Below are positions 24,545-32,199 of a DNA stretch of 64,000 nucleotides, piece by piece. Below the pieces are notes generated by a model, which saw only the letters and a list, made by a program, of their open reading frames with translations, did no database searches and was not told the origin of the DNA. Numbering within the stretch: the first letter of the stretch is position 1; the number at the start of each line of letters is the position of its first letter. A program made the translations under genes and the position numbers. The stretch is from Sphingomonas sp. 3P27F8 (GTDB taxonomy: Bacteria; Pseudomonadota; Alphaproteobacteria; Sphingomonadales; Sphingomonadaceae), in contig NZ_SCNL01000009.1 in NCBI RefSeq assembly GCF_005502745.1, forward strand, positions 62,001 through 126,000. Direction: 5' to 3'.

Positions 24545-25405
24545 ATGAAACAGGATGACCGCGATCTGATACTTGTCGATCGCCCGGCGGAAGCGGTGCT
24601 GCGGCTGACGCTGAACCGCCCCGAAAAGCGCAATGCGCTGTCGAACAGCCTGCGGCACCGGCTCTTCACACTGCTGGAGGATGCGGATCGCGATTCCGAA
24701 ACCCGCGTCACGATCATCCGGGGAGCCGGCACCTGCTTTTCGGCCGGCTATGATCTTGGCGGCGGGACAGCGCCGCCCTTTCCCTATCACACCGCCCCCG
24801 GCGCCGGTCACTGGCCGCGCCACGTTGTCGAGGGCGCATTCCGCATCTGGGATCTCGCCAAGCCGGTGATCGCACAAGTCCACGGCTGGTGCCTGGCCGG
24901 CGGCTCCGAACTCGCGACCGCGTGCGACCTCGTTTACGTCGCCGAAGATGCGCAGATCGGCTATCCGCCGGTGCGGATGATGAGCCCGCCCGACAACCAG
25001 TTTCACGCCTGGTTGTGCGGGATGCGCGCAGCGATGGAGATGATGCTCACCGGCGATGCGATCGACGGGCTGGAGGCGGTTCGCCTCGGGTTCGCCAACC
25101 GCGCCTTCCCGGCTTCCGAGCTGGACGCTGCGGTCGTCGAGCGTGCCGAGCGGATGACGCGCATCCCCACAGACGTTCAGGCGATGAACAAACGCTCGGT
25201 GCATCGGGCAATGGAAATAATGGGGCTGCGGGCAGCGATTCGCGCCGGCACCGAAATACAGGCGCTCGCCATGACAACCGAAACCAGCCAAGCGACCTTT
25301 GCCAAATTCCGCGAAAACGTCACCCGCGCCCTCGATGCGCGCGATGGCCTGTTCGGCGATTATCGCACGACGACCTCGTCTTCGGTCGAGGAGAAGCAGC
25401 AATGA
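24545..25405 (+). CDS. enoyl-CoA hydratase/isomerase family protein (1)
   Basis: A 286-residue crotonase-fold protein: LTLNRPEKRNALSNSL, the oxyanion-hole loop GTCFSAGYDLGG and GWCLAGGSELATACD, with the canonical second Glu position at PPVRMM replaced by a Pro-rich loop. It could hydrate, isomerise or hydrolyse an enoyl-CoA. ATG at 24545 sits after GGAGGTGAGGAGAGA, the strongest SD-like tract in the region. Its stop overlaps the start of the next hydratase (ATGA, 25402-25405). Divergent from the Rieske ferredoxin. Confidence 0.9.
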   Translation: MKQDDRDLILVDRPAEAVLRLTLNRPEKRNALSNSLRHRLFTLLEDADRDSETRVTIIRGAGTCFSAGYDLGGGTAPPFPYHTAPGAGHWPRHVVEGAFRIWDLAKPVIAQVHGWCLAGGSELATACDLVYVAEDAQIGYPPVRMMSPPDNQFHAWLCGMRAAMEMMLTGDAIDGLEAVRLGFANRAFPASELDAAVVERAERMTRIPTDVQAMNKRSVHRAMEIMGLRAAIRAGTEIQALAMTTETSQATFAKFRENVTRALDARDGLFGDYRTTTSSSVEEKQQ

Positions 25406-26187
25406 TGGACGATATTCGAGTGGTGCGGGAAGGAGCCGTTGGCCACATCGTTCTGGCGCGCGGCAGCGGCAACACGATCCGCCCCCAGACCATGCGCGAA
25501 ATCGGCGCTGCCATCGACGAATTGGAGGCTGATCCCGCGATCCGCTGCCTGATCCTGCGCGCGGAAGGGAAGCATTTTTCGGCAGGCGCCGATTTCGCCT
25601 TTCTGGATGCGCTGGTGGAAACGCCAGCCATCGATGTGCAAACCCAGGTCTACGCGCATTTCCAAGGTGCGGTCCGGCGCTTCTATGCCTGCGCGAAACC
25701 GACGATCGCGCTGGTGCAGGGGGCCGCGGTCACCGTCGGCTGCGAACTGGCGCTGGCGGCGGATTTTCGCGTCGCTTCCGAGGATGCGATGTTCCAGGAA
25801 AGCTGGATCAGGCTCGGCATCATGCCGCCGCTGCGCGGCACGTTTCTGCTTCCGCGTATCATCGGCATGGGGCGTGCGGCCGAGATGTGCCTGCGCGGCC
25901 GCGCCGTGCGGGCGGAAGAGGCGATGACGATCGGTCTGGTCGGCGAAGTGGTCGCTCGCGACGCCCTCATGACGCGCGGTAACGAACTGGCGCTTGAACT
26001 GGCCGCGGCAGCGCCACTTGCCTATGCTGCTGTAAAGCGGGCGCTCCACCGCGGCCTTGAAACGAGCATGGAAACGGAGTGGGCGGCGAACCTGCCAACG
26101 CAAGCGATACTGCTTGGCAGCGACGATTTCCGGGAGGGCCTGTCATCTGCGAAGGAGCGGCGGGCGGCGGCATTCGTCGGCCGCTAG
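25402..26187 (+). CDS. enoyl-CoA hydratase/isomerase family protein (2)
   Basis: A 261-residue crotonase-fold protein: GKHFSAGADFAFLD and GAAVTVGCELALAAD form the CoA/oxyanion region, and ESWIRLGIMPPLRGTFLLPRIIG the active-site helix. The TVGCELAL variation of the usual GGGxELAL loop and its Pro-rich stretch suggest a paralogue with its own specificity. Translationally coupled to hydratase 1 by ATGA, so the two may act in sequence or as a complex. Confidence 0.9.
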   Translation: MMDDIRVVREGAVGHIVLARGSGNTIRPQTMREIGAAIDELEADPAIRCLILRAEGKHFSAGADFAFLDALVETPAIDVQTQVYAHFQGAVRRFYACAKPTIALVQGAAVTVGCELALAADFRVASEDAMFQESWIRLGIMPPLRGTFLLPRIIGMGRAAEMCLRGRAVRAEEAMTIGLVGEVVARDALMTRGNELALELAAAAPLAYAAVKRALHRGLETSMETEWAANLPTQAILLGSDDFREGLSSAKERRAAAFVGR

Positions 26188-26197
26188 TCGCACGGGC

Positions 26198-26356
26198 TCA
26201 ATCGGGATCGCTGCCGGCTATGCTGATCGTGACGCGCGTATAATCATTCTGGCGGAAAAGATTGGCGACCTCGATCGCCGATCGTTCATCATCGGCGCGC
26301 AGGACCAGTATGGCACCGGTTTCGTTCGTGGCAGACACGATATAGTCAGCCGTCAT
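26198..26356 (-). CDS. small hypothetical protein
   Basis: A 52-residue frame with a plausible beta-alpha-beta pattern: MTADYIVSATNETGAILVLR, a helix with ERSAIEVANLFRQN and a final VTISIAG strand. AAGGGAA overlaps the region just before the ATG. An in-frame TTG at 26383 would add nine residues. No family is recognised. It lies convergent to hydratase 2 (10 bp) and 66 bp after the VOC gene start side, in otherwise empty sequence. Confidence 0.45.
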   Translation of the reverse strand: MTADYIVSATNETGAILVLRADDERSAIEVANLFRQNDYTRVTISIAGSDPD

Positions 26357-26422
26357 TTCCCTTGTGCTGGTCAATCGGATCAATCCCTATCGAAAGAATA
26401 CTCAAAGACGCGGGTTTCGAGA

Positions 26423-26785
26423 TCAGCCAGCCCCCTCCGCCGGCTCCCATAGTTCAAGCGGGTTCCCTTCCGGATCATGGATGCGCGCGAAGCGACCGAT
26501 TTCAGGCGCATCCCAGTTCGGATCGGTTTCAACCGCTACGCCGGCCAGGCGTAGCGAGGCCAGCAAGGTATCCAAATCCGTGACACGAAAGTTCATCATC
26601 CACTGCTTGTTGCCCGGCCAGTAATCCGTGTCATGCGCGAACGGCATGAACACCGTGGGGCCGGCCTGCTGGTTCCAGTGCATCTGCCCCTCAACCGCTA
26701 TGCCGAGGTGGGTGCGATACCATTTAAGCAACGCTTCGGGATCTTTGGCGCGGAAGAAAATGCCGCCTATGCCGGTCACAACCAT
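26423..26785 (-). CDS. VOC family protein (glyoxalase/bleomycin-resistance fold)
   Basis: A 120-residue protein with one pair of betaalphabetabetabeta modules: GIGGIFFRAKDPEALLKWYRTHLG, then MMNFRVTDLDTLLASL, and a metal-ligand-like final RIHDPEGNPLELWEP. These small proteins act as lyases, resistance binders or isomerases; this one has no link to a specific substrate. It is on its own transcript, divergent from the antiporter gene at 26895. Confidence 0.85.
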   Translation of the reverse strand: MVVTGIGGIFFRAKDPEALLKWYRTHLGIAVEGQMHWNQQAGPTVFMPFAHDTDYWPGNKQWMMNFRVTDLDTLLASLRLAGVAVETDPNWDAPEIGRFARIHDPEGNPLELWEPAEGAG

Positions 26786-26894
26786 GAGGCTCTCCTAACC
26801 AAACTGTCGGCAGGTTACCCTGGCCCGGGCAAAAGCCAAGCACAGGCCGGAGGGGAATGCGGGCTTGCCCCCTCGTGATCCAGCGCCCTAGTAG

Positions 26895-28553
26895 ATGCCT
26901 CAGTCCGTGGAGACCCAAATTTTGGCAGCGGTATCGATCGTCCTGTTTCTTCTTCTGGCGGTCGTGGTCAGCGGCGCCTTGTCGAGAATGTTGCCGATTT
27001 CGATTCCGACCCCGCTGGTCCAGATCGCGCTCGGCGGGGTAGTCGGCCTGTCGACCTCTTATCGCGTCGAGCTCGAACCGGAGCTATTCCTTCTCTTATT
27101 TCTTCCCCCGTTGCTGTTCTTGGATGGCTGGCGCATCCCGAAGGACGAACTGCTCAAGGACGTGTCGACCGTGGTCGAACTCGCGCTTGGCCTCGTTCTC
27201 ATCACAGTGATCGGCATGGGACTGTTCATCCACTGGATGATCCCGGCGATGCCGTTGGCGGTCGCCTTCGCGCTGGCGGCGGTGATCTCGCCGACTGATC
27301 CGATCGCCGTGTCGGCGATTGCGGCACGCGCGCCGATTCCGAAACGGATGATGCACATTCTCGAAGGGGAATCGCTGCTGAACGATGCCTCGGGCCTCGT
27401 TTGCCTGCGCTTTGCCATCGTGGCCGCGCTGACAGGCACCTTCTCCGCCGCGGGCGCGGCGCTGAATTTCCTTTGGGTTGCCGGGGCGGGTATCGCTGTG
27501 GGGGTCGGGCTTACGCTGACGGTAACCCGCGCCAAGGCATGGGTGACGAAGCACTGGGGCGAGGATACCGGCTCACAGATACTGGTGAGCCTGCTCATCC
27601 CGTTCGGCTCCTATATGCTGGCCGAACAGGTGCATGCCTCGGGCATCCTCGCCGCGGTCGGCGCCGGCGTCACGATGACCTTCGCAGAGATATCGCGTCA
27701 GGCGTTGCCGATCACGCGGATGCGGCGCAATTCGGTGTGGGATACGCTGCAGTTCTCGCTCAACGGGATCATTTTCGTGCTGCTGGGCGAGCAATTGCCG
27801 ACGATCCTCGCAGGCGCGAGCCGCACGGTCGCTCTTACCGGGCATAGCTCACCATGGTGGCTCGCGGCCTACGCGCTCGCGATCGTCGCCGGATTGATCG
27901 TCCTCCGGTTCGTGTGGGTCTGGGCGTCGCTTAAACTCACTATCCTGCACAACCGTCTGCCGGACACAGATCCGCGCAGTCCCGACTGGAGACTGGTGGC
28001 GGCGATGTCTCTCGCCGGCGTGCGCGGCGCGATCACGCTTGCGGGCGTCTTGACGCTGCCGCTGGCGCTGAACGACGGCACCCCCTTCCCGGCGCGCGAC
28101 GTGGCGATTTTCCTGGCGGCCAGCGTCATCATCGTCTCGCTCGTGATCGCCAGCATCGCGTTGCCGATCCTGTTGAAAGACCTGCGCATGCCGGCCGAGC
28201 CATCGAAGCAGGCGGAAGAAGATGCAGCACGCATTGCCACCGCACAGGCTGCGATCCGGGCGATCGAGCGCAAGCAGCACGACCTGGCGCAGAACGACAG
28301 CGAGGCTGATCGCTACGCCCAGATCGGCGCGCGTGTCATGGATCTCTATCGCGAGCGGATAGAGGGATTGAGCGGTGGACGCTCCGACGATCTTCGCTCG
28401 CAGGACCGCCTTTTCCGCGATCTGCGATTGACCGGGGTGCATGCCGAACGAGCGGTCCTGAGGAAACTGGCACAGGAGCGGACAATTGGCAGCGCCACTG
28501 CACAGAAACTGACACGCGAACTCGATCTCGCGGAGGCCCGGCATCGCGGATGA
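26895..28553 (+). CDS. CPA1 family Na+/H+ antiporter
   Basis: A 552-residue membrane protein with about 12 hydrophobic segments and a cytoplasmic C-terminal domain of roughly 150 residues. Diagnostic motifs are ALAAVISPTDPIAVSAIA with the ion-binding Asp region and GESLLNDASGLV. It exchanges Na+ (or K+) for H+ across the inner membrane. The soluble tail is rich in charged helices (AIRAIERKQHDLAQNDSE). It stops 3 bp before the TetR gene that faces it. Confidence 0.93.
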   Translation: MPQSVETQILAAVSIVLFLLLAVVVSGALSRMLPISIPTPLVQIALGGVVGLSTSYRVELEPELFLLLFLPPLLFLDGWRIPKDELLKDVSTVVELALGLVLITVIGMGLFIHWMIPAMPLAVAFALAAVISPTDPIAVSAIAARAPIPKRMMHILEGESLLNDASGLVCLRFAIVAALTGTFSAAGAALNFLWVAGAGIAVGVGLTLTVTRAKAWVTKHWGEDTGSQILVSLLIPFGSYMLAEQVHASGILAAVGAGVTMTFAEISRQALPITRMRRNSVWDTLQFSLNGIIFVLLGEQLPTILAGASRTVALTGHSSPWWLAAYALAIVAGLIVLRFVWVWASLKLTILHNRLPDTDPRSPDWRLVAAMSLAGVRGAITLAGVLTLPLALNDGTPFPARDVAIFLAASVIIVSLVIASIALPILLKDLRMPAEPSKQAEEDAARIATAQAAIRAIERKQHDLAQNDSEADRYAQIGARVMDLYRERIEGLSGGRSDDLRSQDRLFRDLRLTGVHAERAVLRKLAQERTIGSATAQKLTRELDLAEARHRG

Positions 28554-28556
28554 CCG

Positions 28557-29219
28557 TCACAAAGCGTCGATCTGCTCCTCCAGCGCGGCGATGACGAGGG
28601 CGGGATAATCCGCTTTTCCCGTCGTCCGCGCGACCACCGGGAGGCCTGAGAGAAAGCCCGTAAGGCTGCAAATCATCAGCACAGCGCGCACCTGTGCACC
28701 TGCCTCACCGAGCCTTCCAGCGCTTGTCTGGGTTATAAGCTCTGTCGCCAGTTCGATCCCCGGCCGCCACAACTGCGCGTAGAGGATTTCGAACGCCGGG
28801 CCAGGGTTAGCGATCTCGCGCTGAACGAACAGGCTCCGATCGGGCGAGCCATGCGATGCGAGTAGAAAGCGCGCCAACGCCGCGAACAGCTGCTTCAGCA
28901 ACGCGCGCGCCGCATCGGGCTCCAGCCCGTCGCGCAGCGCGGCCAATTTGACACCGGCGACAGCCCCCATCCCTTCCCGATAGCTGGCGACGATTTCATG
29001 GGCGCAGGCGAGGTACAAGCCGCGCTTGTTCCCGAAGTAATACGTAAGCGCCGGCAGGTTGACGCCGGCATCTCTGGCGATCTGCCGCGTCGTCACCGCG
29101 GCGAACCCGCTGCTGCCGAACGCGCCAAGTGCAACATCCAGAATGCGCGCGCGCGTTTCCTCACCCTTGCGATAGCCACCATCGGACGTGCGCGACGGCA
29201 CGGCTGGTTTCGCCTTCAT
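28557..29219 (-). CDS. TetR family regulator (CecR/DUF1956-like)
   Basis: A 220-residue regulator. The HTH is FAAVTTRQIARDAGVNLPALTYYFGNKRGLY, written here only as its span 41-71 with key TYYFGNK. The C-terminal domain carries VQREIANPGPAFEILY, typical of CecR-like members. ATG at 29219 is preferred to a TTG two codons upstream. It is divergent from the DUF2236 oxygenase gene, with a palindromic operator at 29251-29268 between them, so autoregulation plus control of the oxygenase is likely. Confidence 0.9.
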   Translation of the reverse strand: MKAKPAVPSRTSDGGYRKGEETRARILDVALGAFGSSGFAAVTTRQIARDAGVNLPALTYYFGNKRGLYLACAHEIVASYREGMGAVAGVKLAALRDGLEPDAARALLKQLFAALARFLLASHGSPDRSLFVQREIANPGPAFEILYAQLWRPGIELATELITQTSAGRLGEAGAQVRAVLMICSLTGFLSGLPVVARTTGKADYPALVIAALEEQIDAL

Positions 29220-29250
29220 CGTCAATCGAACCTGATCACCACGCTTGAAA

Positions 29251-29268
29251 ATATATCAGATGATATAT
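29251..29268. promoter_or_regulatory. palindromic operator between TetR and DUF2236 genes
   Basis: ATATATCA (29251-29258) and TGATATAT (29261-29268) are perfect 8-bp inverted arms around a 2-bp spacer, AT-rich in a GC-rich genome. The site lies 32 bp before the TetR ATG and 39 bp before the oxygenase ATG, so one bound dimer could cover both promoters. Recognition by the adjacent TetR is inferred. Confidence 0.65.
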
Positions 29269-29306
29269 ATCTTGTGACCAAGAACGTCGAGAGAGGATGG
29301 CCGGTC

Positions 29307-30650
29307 ATGACACGTGAGGCGCTCGATACCCTCTGGGCCAAAGTTGAATCACAACGCGCGCACGTGCCCGCCCTGTATGGCAGGGTGGATTTCCGCACGC
29401 TCCCGGAGCGGTTCGCGGGATCGCCGGGCGACGCCACATTGCTCACCGGCAAATACGCGGCTGAACGCGACAGGCTGCTGGCCGACCCGGATCGCATCGA
29501 ATTCATGCGCGCTTACACGATGATGGGCGATGGCGTCGCGGATGCATATGCCGCGCTGATGCGCGAATATGGCTTCCGTCACCTGGTCGATATGCTGACC
29601 CGCGCCTGCGACGACGGGGTCGAAAACGTGCCGGATGCGCCACCCGAACTGGTCGATTTCATCCGCGCGATGGAGCGTATCCCCGACTGGCTGGACATGA
29701 GACTGGTGGAGGAAGGTGCGCGGATCGATCGCAATGCGGCCGCCAATCTAAGCCCGTTCGTGATACGTGGCGCGTTCATCGCGACCTTCATGAACAAATA
29801 TGCTGCGCTGCCGATGGCGATCACCAATACGCTGTCGAGCGAGACGGCCGGAAAGCGCGTGAAAGAGACCGCGACTTTCTTCAGCACGTCGGTGTTGCCC
29901 GGCGCGCTCGAACGCTTCGGCCCCGGCTTCAAATCAGCGGCGATGGTGCGATTGATGCATTCAATGGTGCGCGCGAATGTGCTGCGCCGCCCGGCGGATT
30001 GGGACTGGAGCATCTATGGCTTCCCGATCCCGCAGGTCGATCAGATGCCCGCCGGGCTGATTTCGATATTCCTGCTGTCGTACAAGATGCAGGAAGAGGG
30101 GCGCGAGCAATTTACTCCCGCAGAACGTGCGCAAGTTGAACTGGCGCGTTACCGCTGTTTCCTGCTCGGGCTGCCCGAGGAACTGCTCGCCGATACGCCG
30201 CAAGGCATCGTCGACCTGATGAACGCTCGCAGTGGCACGTTGCGCGCAGGCTATGATGATGCCACTTGCGGCGAATTGCTCCGCGCGACGATGGCCGCAG
30301 ATCTGCGCGCGGACGGCTCGCGTCGCGCACGCATCCACGATCGCTTCGAGCGCGCTTTCGCAAAACTGTTCTTCGTCAAGAATTTCATGGCCGGCGATAA
30401 AGCGAAGGCTGCAACAATCGGCGTGTACCTGACGGCGTGGGATACCATGTTGGCAGCGCTCGCGGGCATTTTCATCTACGCTCGCCTGCGCCTTTATGGC
30501 GTCGCCGAGCGGATACCCTGGTTGCGCGACTTGGCGGATCGCCGGCTCGTCGCGAAGATCAAGGCGCAACTCGCCAGCTATGGCCATGCCGAATTCACTA
30601 CGGACGCCGCACGTTACAGGTCGTCACCGACGTCACTAGCGGCGGCGTAA
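29307..30650 (+). CDS. DUF2236 (MpaB/Lcp-like) haem b oxygenase family protein
   Basis: A 447-residue protein of the DUF2236 family, which includes latex-clearing protein Lcp and fungal MpaB. R184, T188 (GKRVKETAT) and H218 (VRLMHSM) have exactly the spacing (+4, +34) of Arg164, Thr168 and the haem-ligating His198 of Streptomyces K30 Lcp. No signal peptide is seen, so it acts inside the cell. Lcp cleaves isoprenoid double bonds to carbonyl products; aldehyde and alcohol dehydrogenase genes follow here. ATG at 29307 was chosen after GAGAGG; an in-frame GTG at 29274 is possible. Confidence 0.87.
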   Translation: MTREALDTLWAKVESQRAHVPALYGRVDFRTLPERFAGSPGDATLLTGKYAAERDRLLADPDRIEFMRAYTMMGDGVADAYAALMREYGFRHLVDMLTRACDDGVENVPDAPPELVDFIRAMERIPDWLDMRLVEEGARIDRNAAANLSPFVIRGAFIATFMNKYAALPMAITNTLSSETAGKRVKETATFFSTSVLPGALERFGPGFKSAAMVRLMHSMVRANVLRRPADWDWSIYGFPIPQVDQMPAGLISIFLLSYKMQEEGREQFTPAERAQVELARYRCFLLGLPEELLADTPQGIVDLMNARSGTLRAGYDDATCGELLRATMAADLRADGSRRARIHDRFERAFAKLFFVKNFMAGDKAKAATIGVYLTAWDTMLAALAGIFIYARLRLYGVAERIPWLRDLADRRLVAKIKAQLASYGHAEFTTDAARYRSSPTSLAAA

Positions 30651-30678
30651 AGCATATCGTCAAATATACGGGACTGGC

Positions 30679-30717
30679 GGCCCGCCCGCCGCTTGAACCG
30701 GCAGAAATGGGCGGGCC
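30679..30717. terminator. bidirectional terminator-like hairpin between convergent genes
   Basis: GGCCCGCCC (30679-30687) and GGGCGGGCC (30709-30717) form a 9-bp perfect stem, with an inner GCCG/CGGC stem (30688-30691, 30699-30702). It lies between the stop codons of the DUF2236 oxygenase and the aldehyde dehydrogenase. There is only a short T run (TTTA) after it, so termination is likely but its strength is uncertain. Confidence 0.6.
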
Positions 30718-30723
30718 GGTTTA

Positions 30724-32151
30724 TCAGGCCGTTGCGCGCTTCCTGCGCACGACCGTCTGTGCATTGGTATATTCAAGCAGCCCCTCGACGCCGCCCTCCA
30801 CACCGACGCCTGACTGCTTCATGCCGCCGAACGCCGCGGTCGGCGAAAGATGCTGGGTCTCGTTGACCCAGACGGTGCCGCTCGCGATCCGCTGGGCGAT
30901 CTCGAGCGCCTTGTCCTCGTCATGGCCCCACACCGATCCGCCGAGGCCATATTCGGTCGCATTCGCGCGGGCGATTACATCTTCATAATCGTCGAACTTC
31001 AGCAGCGGGAGGACAGGACCGAACTGTTCCTCCTGAACGATGCGCGCATCCTCCGGCGGATTGTCGAGGATCGTGACGGGGATGAAGTAGCCCGGCACGT
31101 CAGCCTTGTCGCCGCCGACCAGAAACTCATAGCCGTTGTCTTTCGCGTCCTGGATCAGATCAAGCACGCGCTGATATTGCTGCCTGTTGTTCAGCGGGCC
31201 GATCTGCGTTCCCTGCTCCGCGCCATCGCCGACCTTCACGGTCTTCGCATAGGCAACCAGTGCGTCGCGAAGCGGCTCATAAATGTCCTTGTGGACATAC
31301 ATGCGCTTGGTTGCGATGCAGATCTGGCCGTTGTTCCGGAACGCTGCCCAGAACAGTTCCTCGGCCACCTTCGCAACATCCACATCCGGCATCACGATCG
31401 CGGCGTCGTTGCCACCCAGTTCCAGCGTGACGCGCTTCAGCGTCGGCGCGGCGGACTGCATCACCCGTCTGCCGGTGGCGGTCGAGCCGGTGAAACTGAT
31501 CTTGTCGAAGCCCGGGTGCGAGGTTATCCACGGCCCTAGATCGTCGCCGCCGGTAACGATGTTGAGCACCCCGGGCGGAAGAATTTCCGCTGCCAGCTCC
31601 CCGAACTTCAGCGTGGTAAGCGGCGTGAAGGGCGACGGTTTCAGCACCATCGTATTCCCAGCGAGCAACGCCGGCCCGATCTTGAACATCGCCAGAACCA
31701 TCGGGAAATTCCAGGGTGCGATCGCGCCGACGACGCCGAGCGGGACATGCCGCGTCTCGCTGTACCGCTCATCGGAATCCTCGTTCACCGTAACCGGCAG
31801 ATCGAGCCCGGCCGCGCCCAGCAGCCAATAGCCGGCGCCCATGATCTCGCCCTGCGCCTCGGCATGGGGCTTTCCCTGTTCCTTGGTGAGCAGGCGCATA
31901 AGCGGATCGACCTGTGCAAGAACCGCCTGACCGAGGGCGGTGAGTTTCGCCCTGCGTTCCGCAATCGGAGTGGCAGCCCAGCCGGAAAACGCACGACGCG
32001 CGGCATCGATTGCCCGATCCAAATCCTCGCGCGTTGCATCGGGCGCGGTGGCGAGCACCTCCTCAGTCGCAGGATTGACGACCTCGAACGTCGCTGATCC
32101 CCTCTCCAGCTTGCCGTCGATCAGCATGCGATAATCGTGGTCGAAGTTCAC
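30724..32151 (-). CDS. aldehyde dehydrogenase (NAD(P)+)
   Basis: A 475-residue ALDH superfamily enzyme. It has APWNFPMVLA, the glutamate motif LELGGNDAAIV, the catalytic cysteine in FRNNGQICIATKR and EEQFGPVLPLL. It oxidises an aldehyde to the acid. The GTG at 32151 is the best start, with AGGAGAG about 6 nt before it; ATG codons upstream in frame would reach over the operator. A 16-bp palindrome lies 33 bp upstream. It follows the alcohol dehydrogenase gene by 43 bp, forming an alcohol-to-acid module next to the DUF2236 oxygenase. Confidence 0.93.
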   Translation of the reverse strand: MNFDHDYRMLIDGKLERGSATFEVVNPATEEVLATAPDATREDLDRAIDAARRAFSGWAATPIAERRAKLTALGQAVLAQVDPLMRLLTKEQGKPHAEAQGEIMGAGYWLLGAAGLDLPVTVNEDSDERYSETRHVPLGVVGAIAPWNFPMVLAMFKIGPALLAGNTMVLKPSPFTPLTTLKFGELAAEILPPGVLNIVTGGDDLGPWITSHPGFDKISFTGSTATGRRVMQSAAPTLKRVTLELGGNDAAIVMPDVDVAKVAEELFWAAFRNNGQICIATKRMYVHKDIYEPLRDALVAYAKTVKVGDGAEQGTQIGPLNNRQQYQRVLDLIQDAKDNGYEFLVGGDKADVPGYFIPVTILDNPPEDARIVQEEQFGPVLPLLKFDDYEDVIARANATEYGLGGSVWGHDEDKALEIAQRIASGTVWVNETQHLSPTAAFGGMKQSGVGVEGGVEGLLEYTNAQTVVRRKRATA

Positions 32152-32183
32152 GCCGTCTCTCCTGAGTCTCTTTATCAACCGTA

Positions 32184-32199
32184 CGTAACATATGTTACG
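32184..32199. promoter_or_regulatory. 16-bp perfect palindrome upstream of aldehyde dehydrogenase
   Basis: CGTAACATATGTTACG is a perfect palindrome. It overlaps the last codon/stop of the alcohol dehydrogenase gene and lies 33-48 bp upstream of the aldehyde dehydrogenase GTG, a promoter position. It differs from the TetR operator at 29251, so another regulator is implied. Confidence 0.6.

Noticed and set aside
24404..25402. A 332-codon open frame antisense to enoyl-CoA hydratase 1
   Set aside because: No family features, skewed composition, and fully covered by a clear crotonase gene with strong SD.
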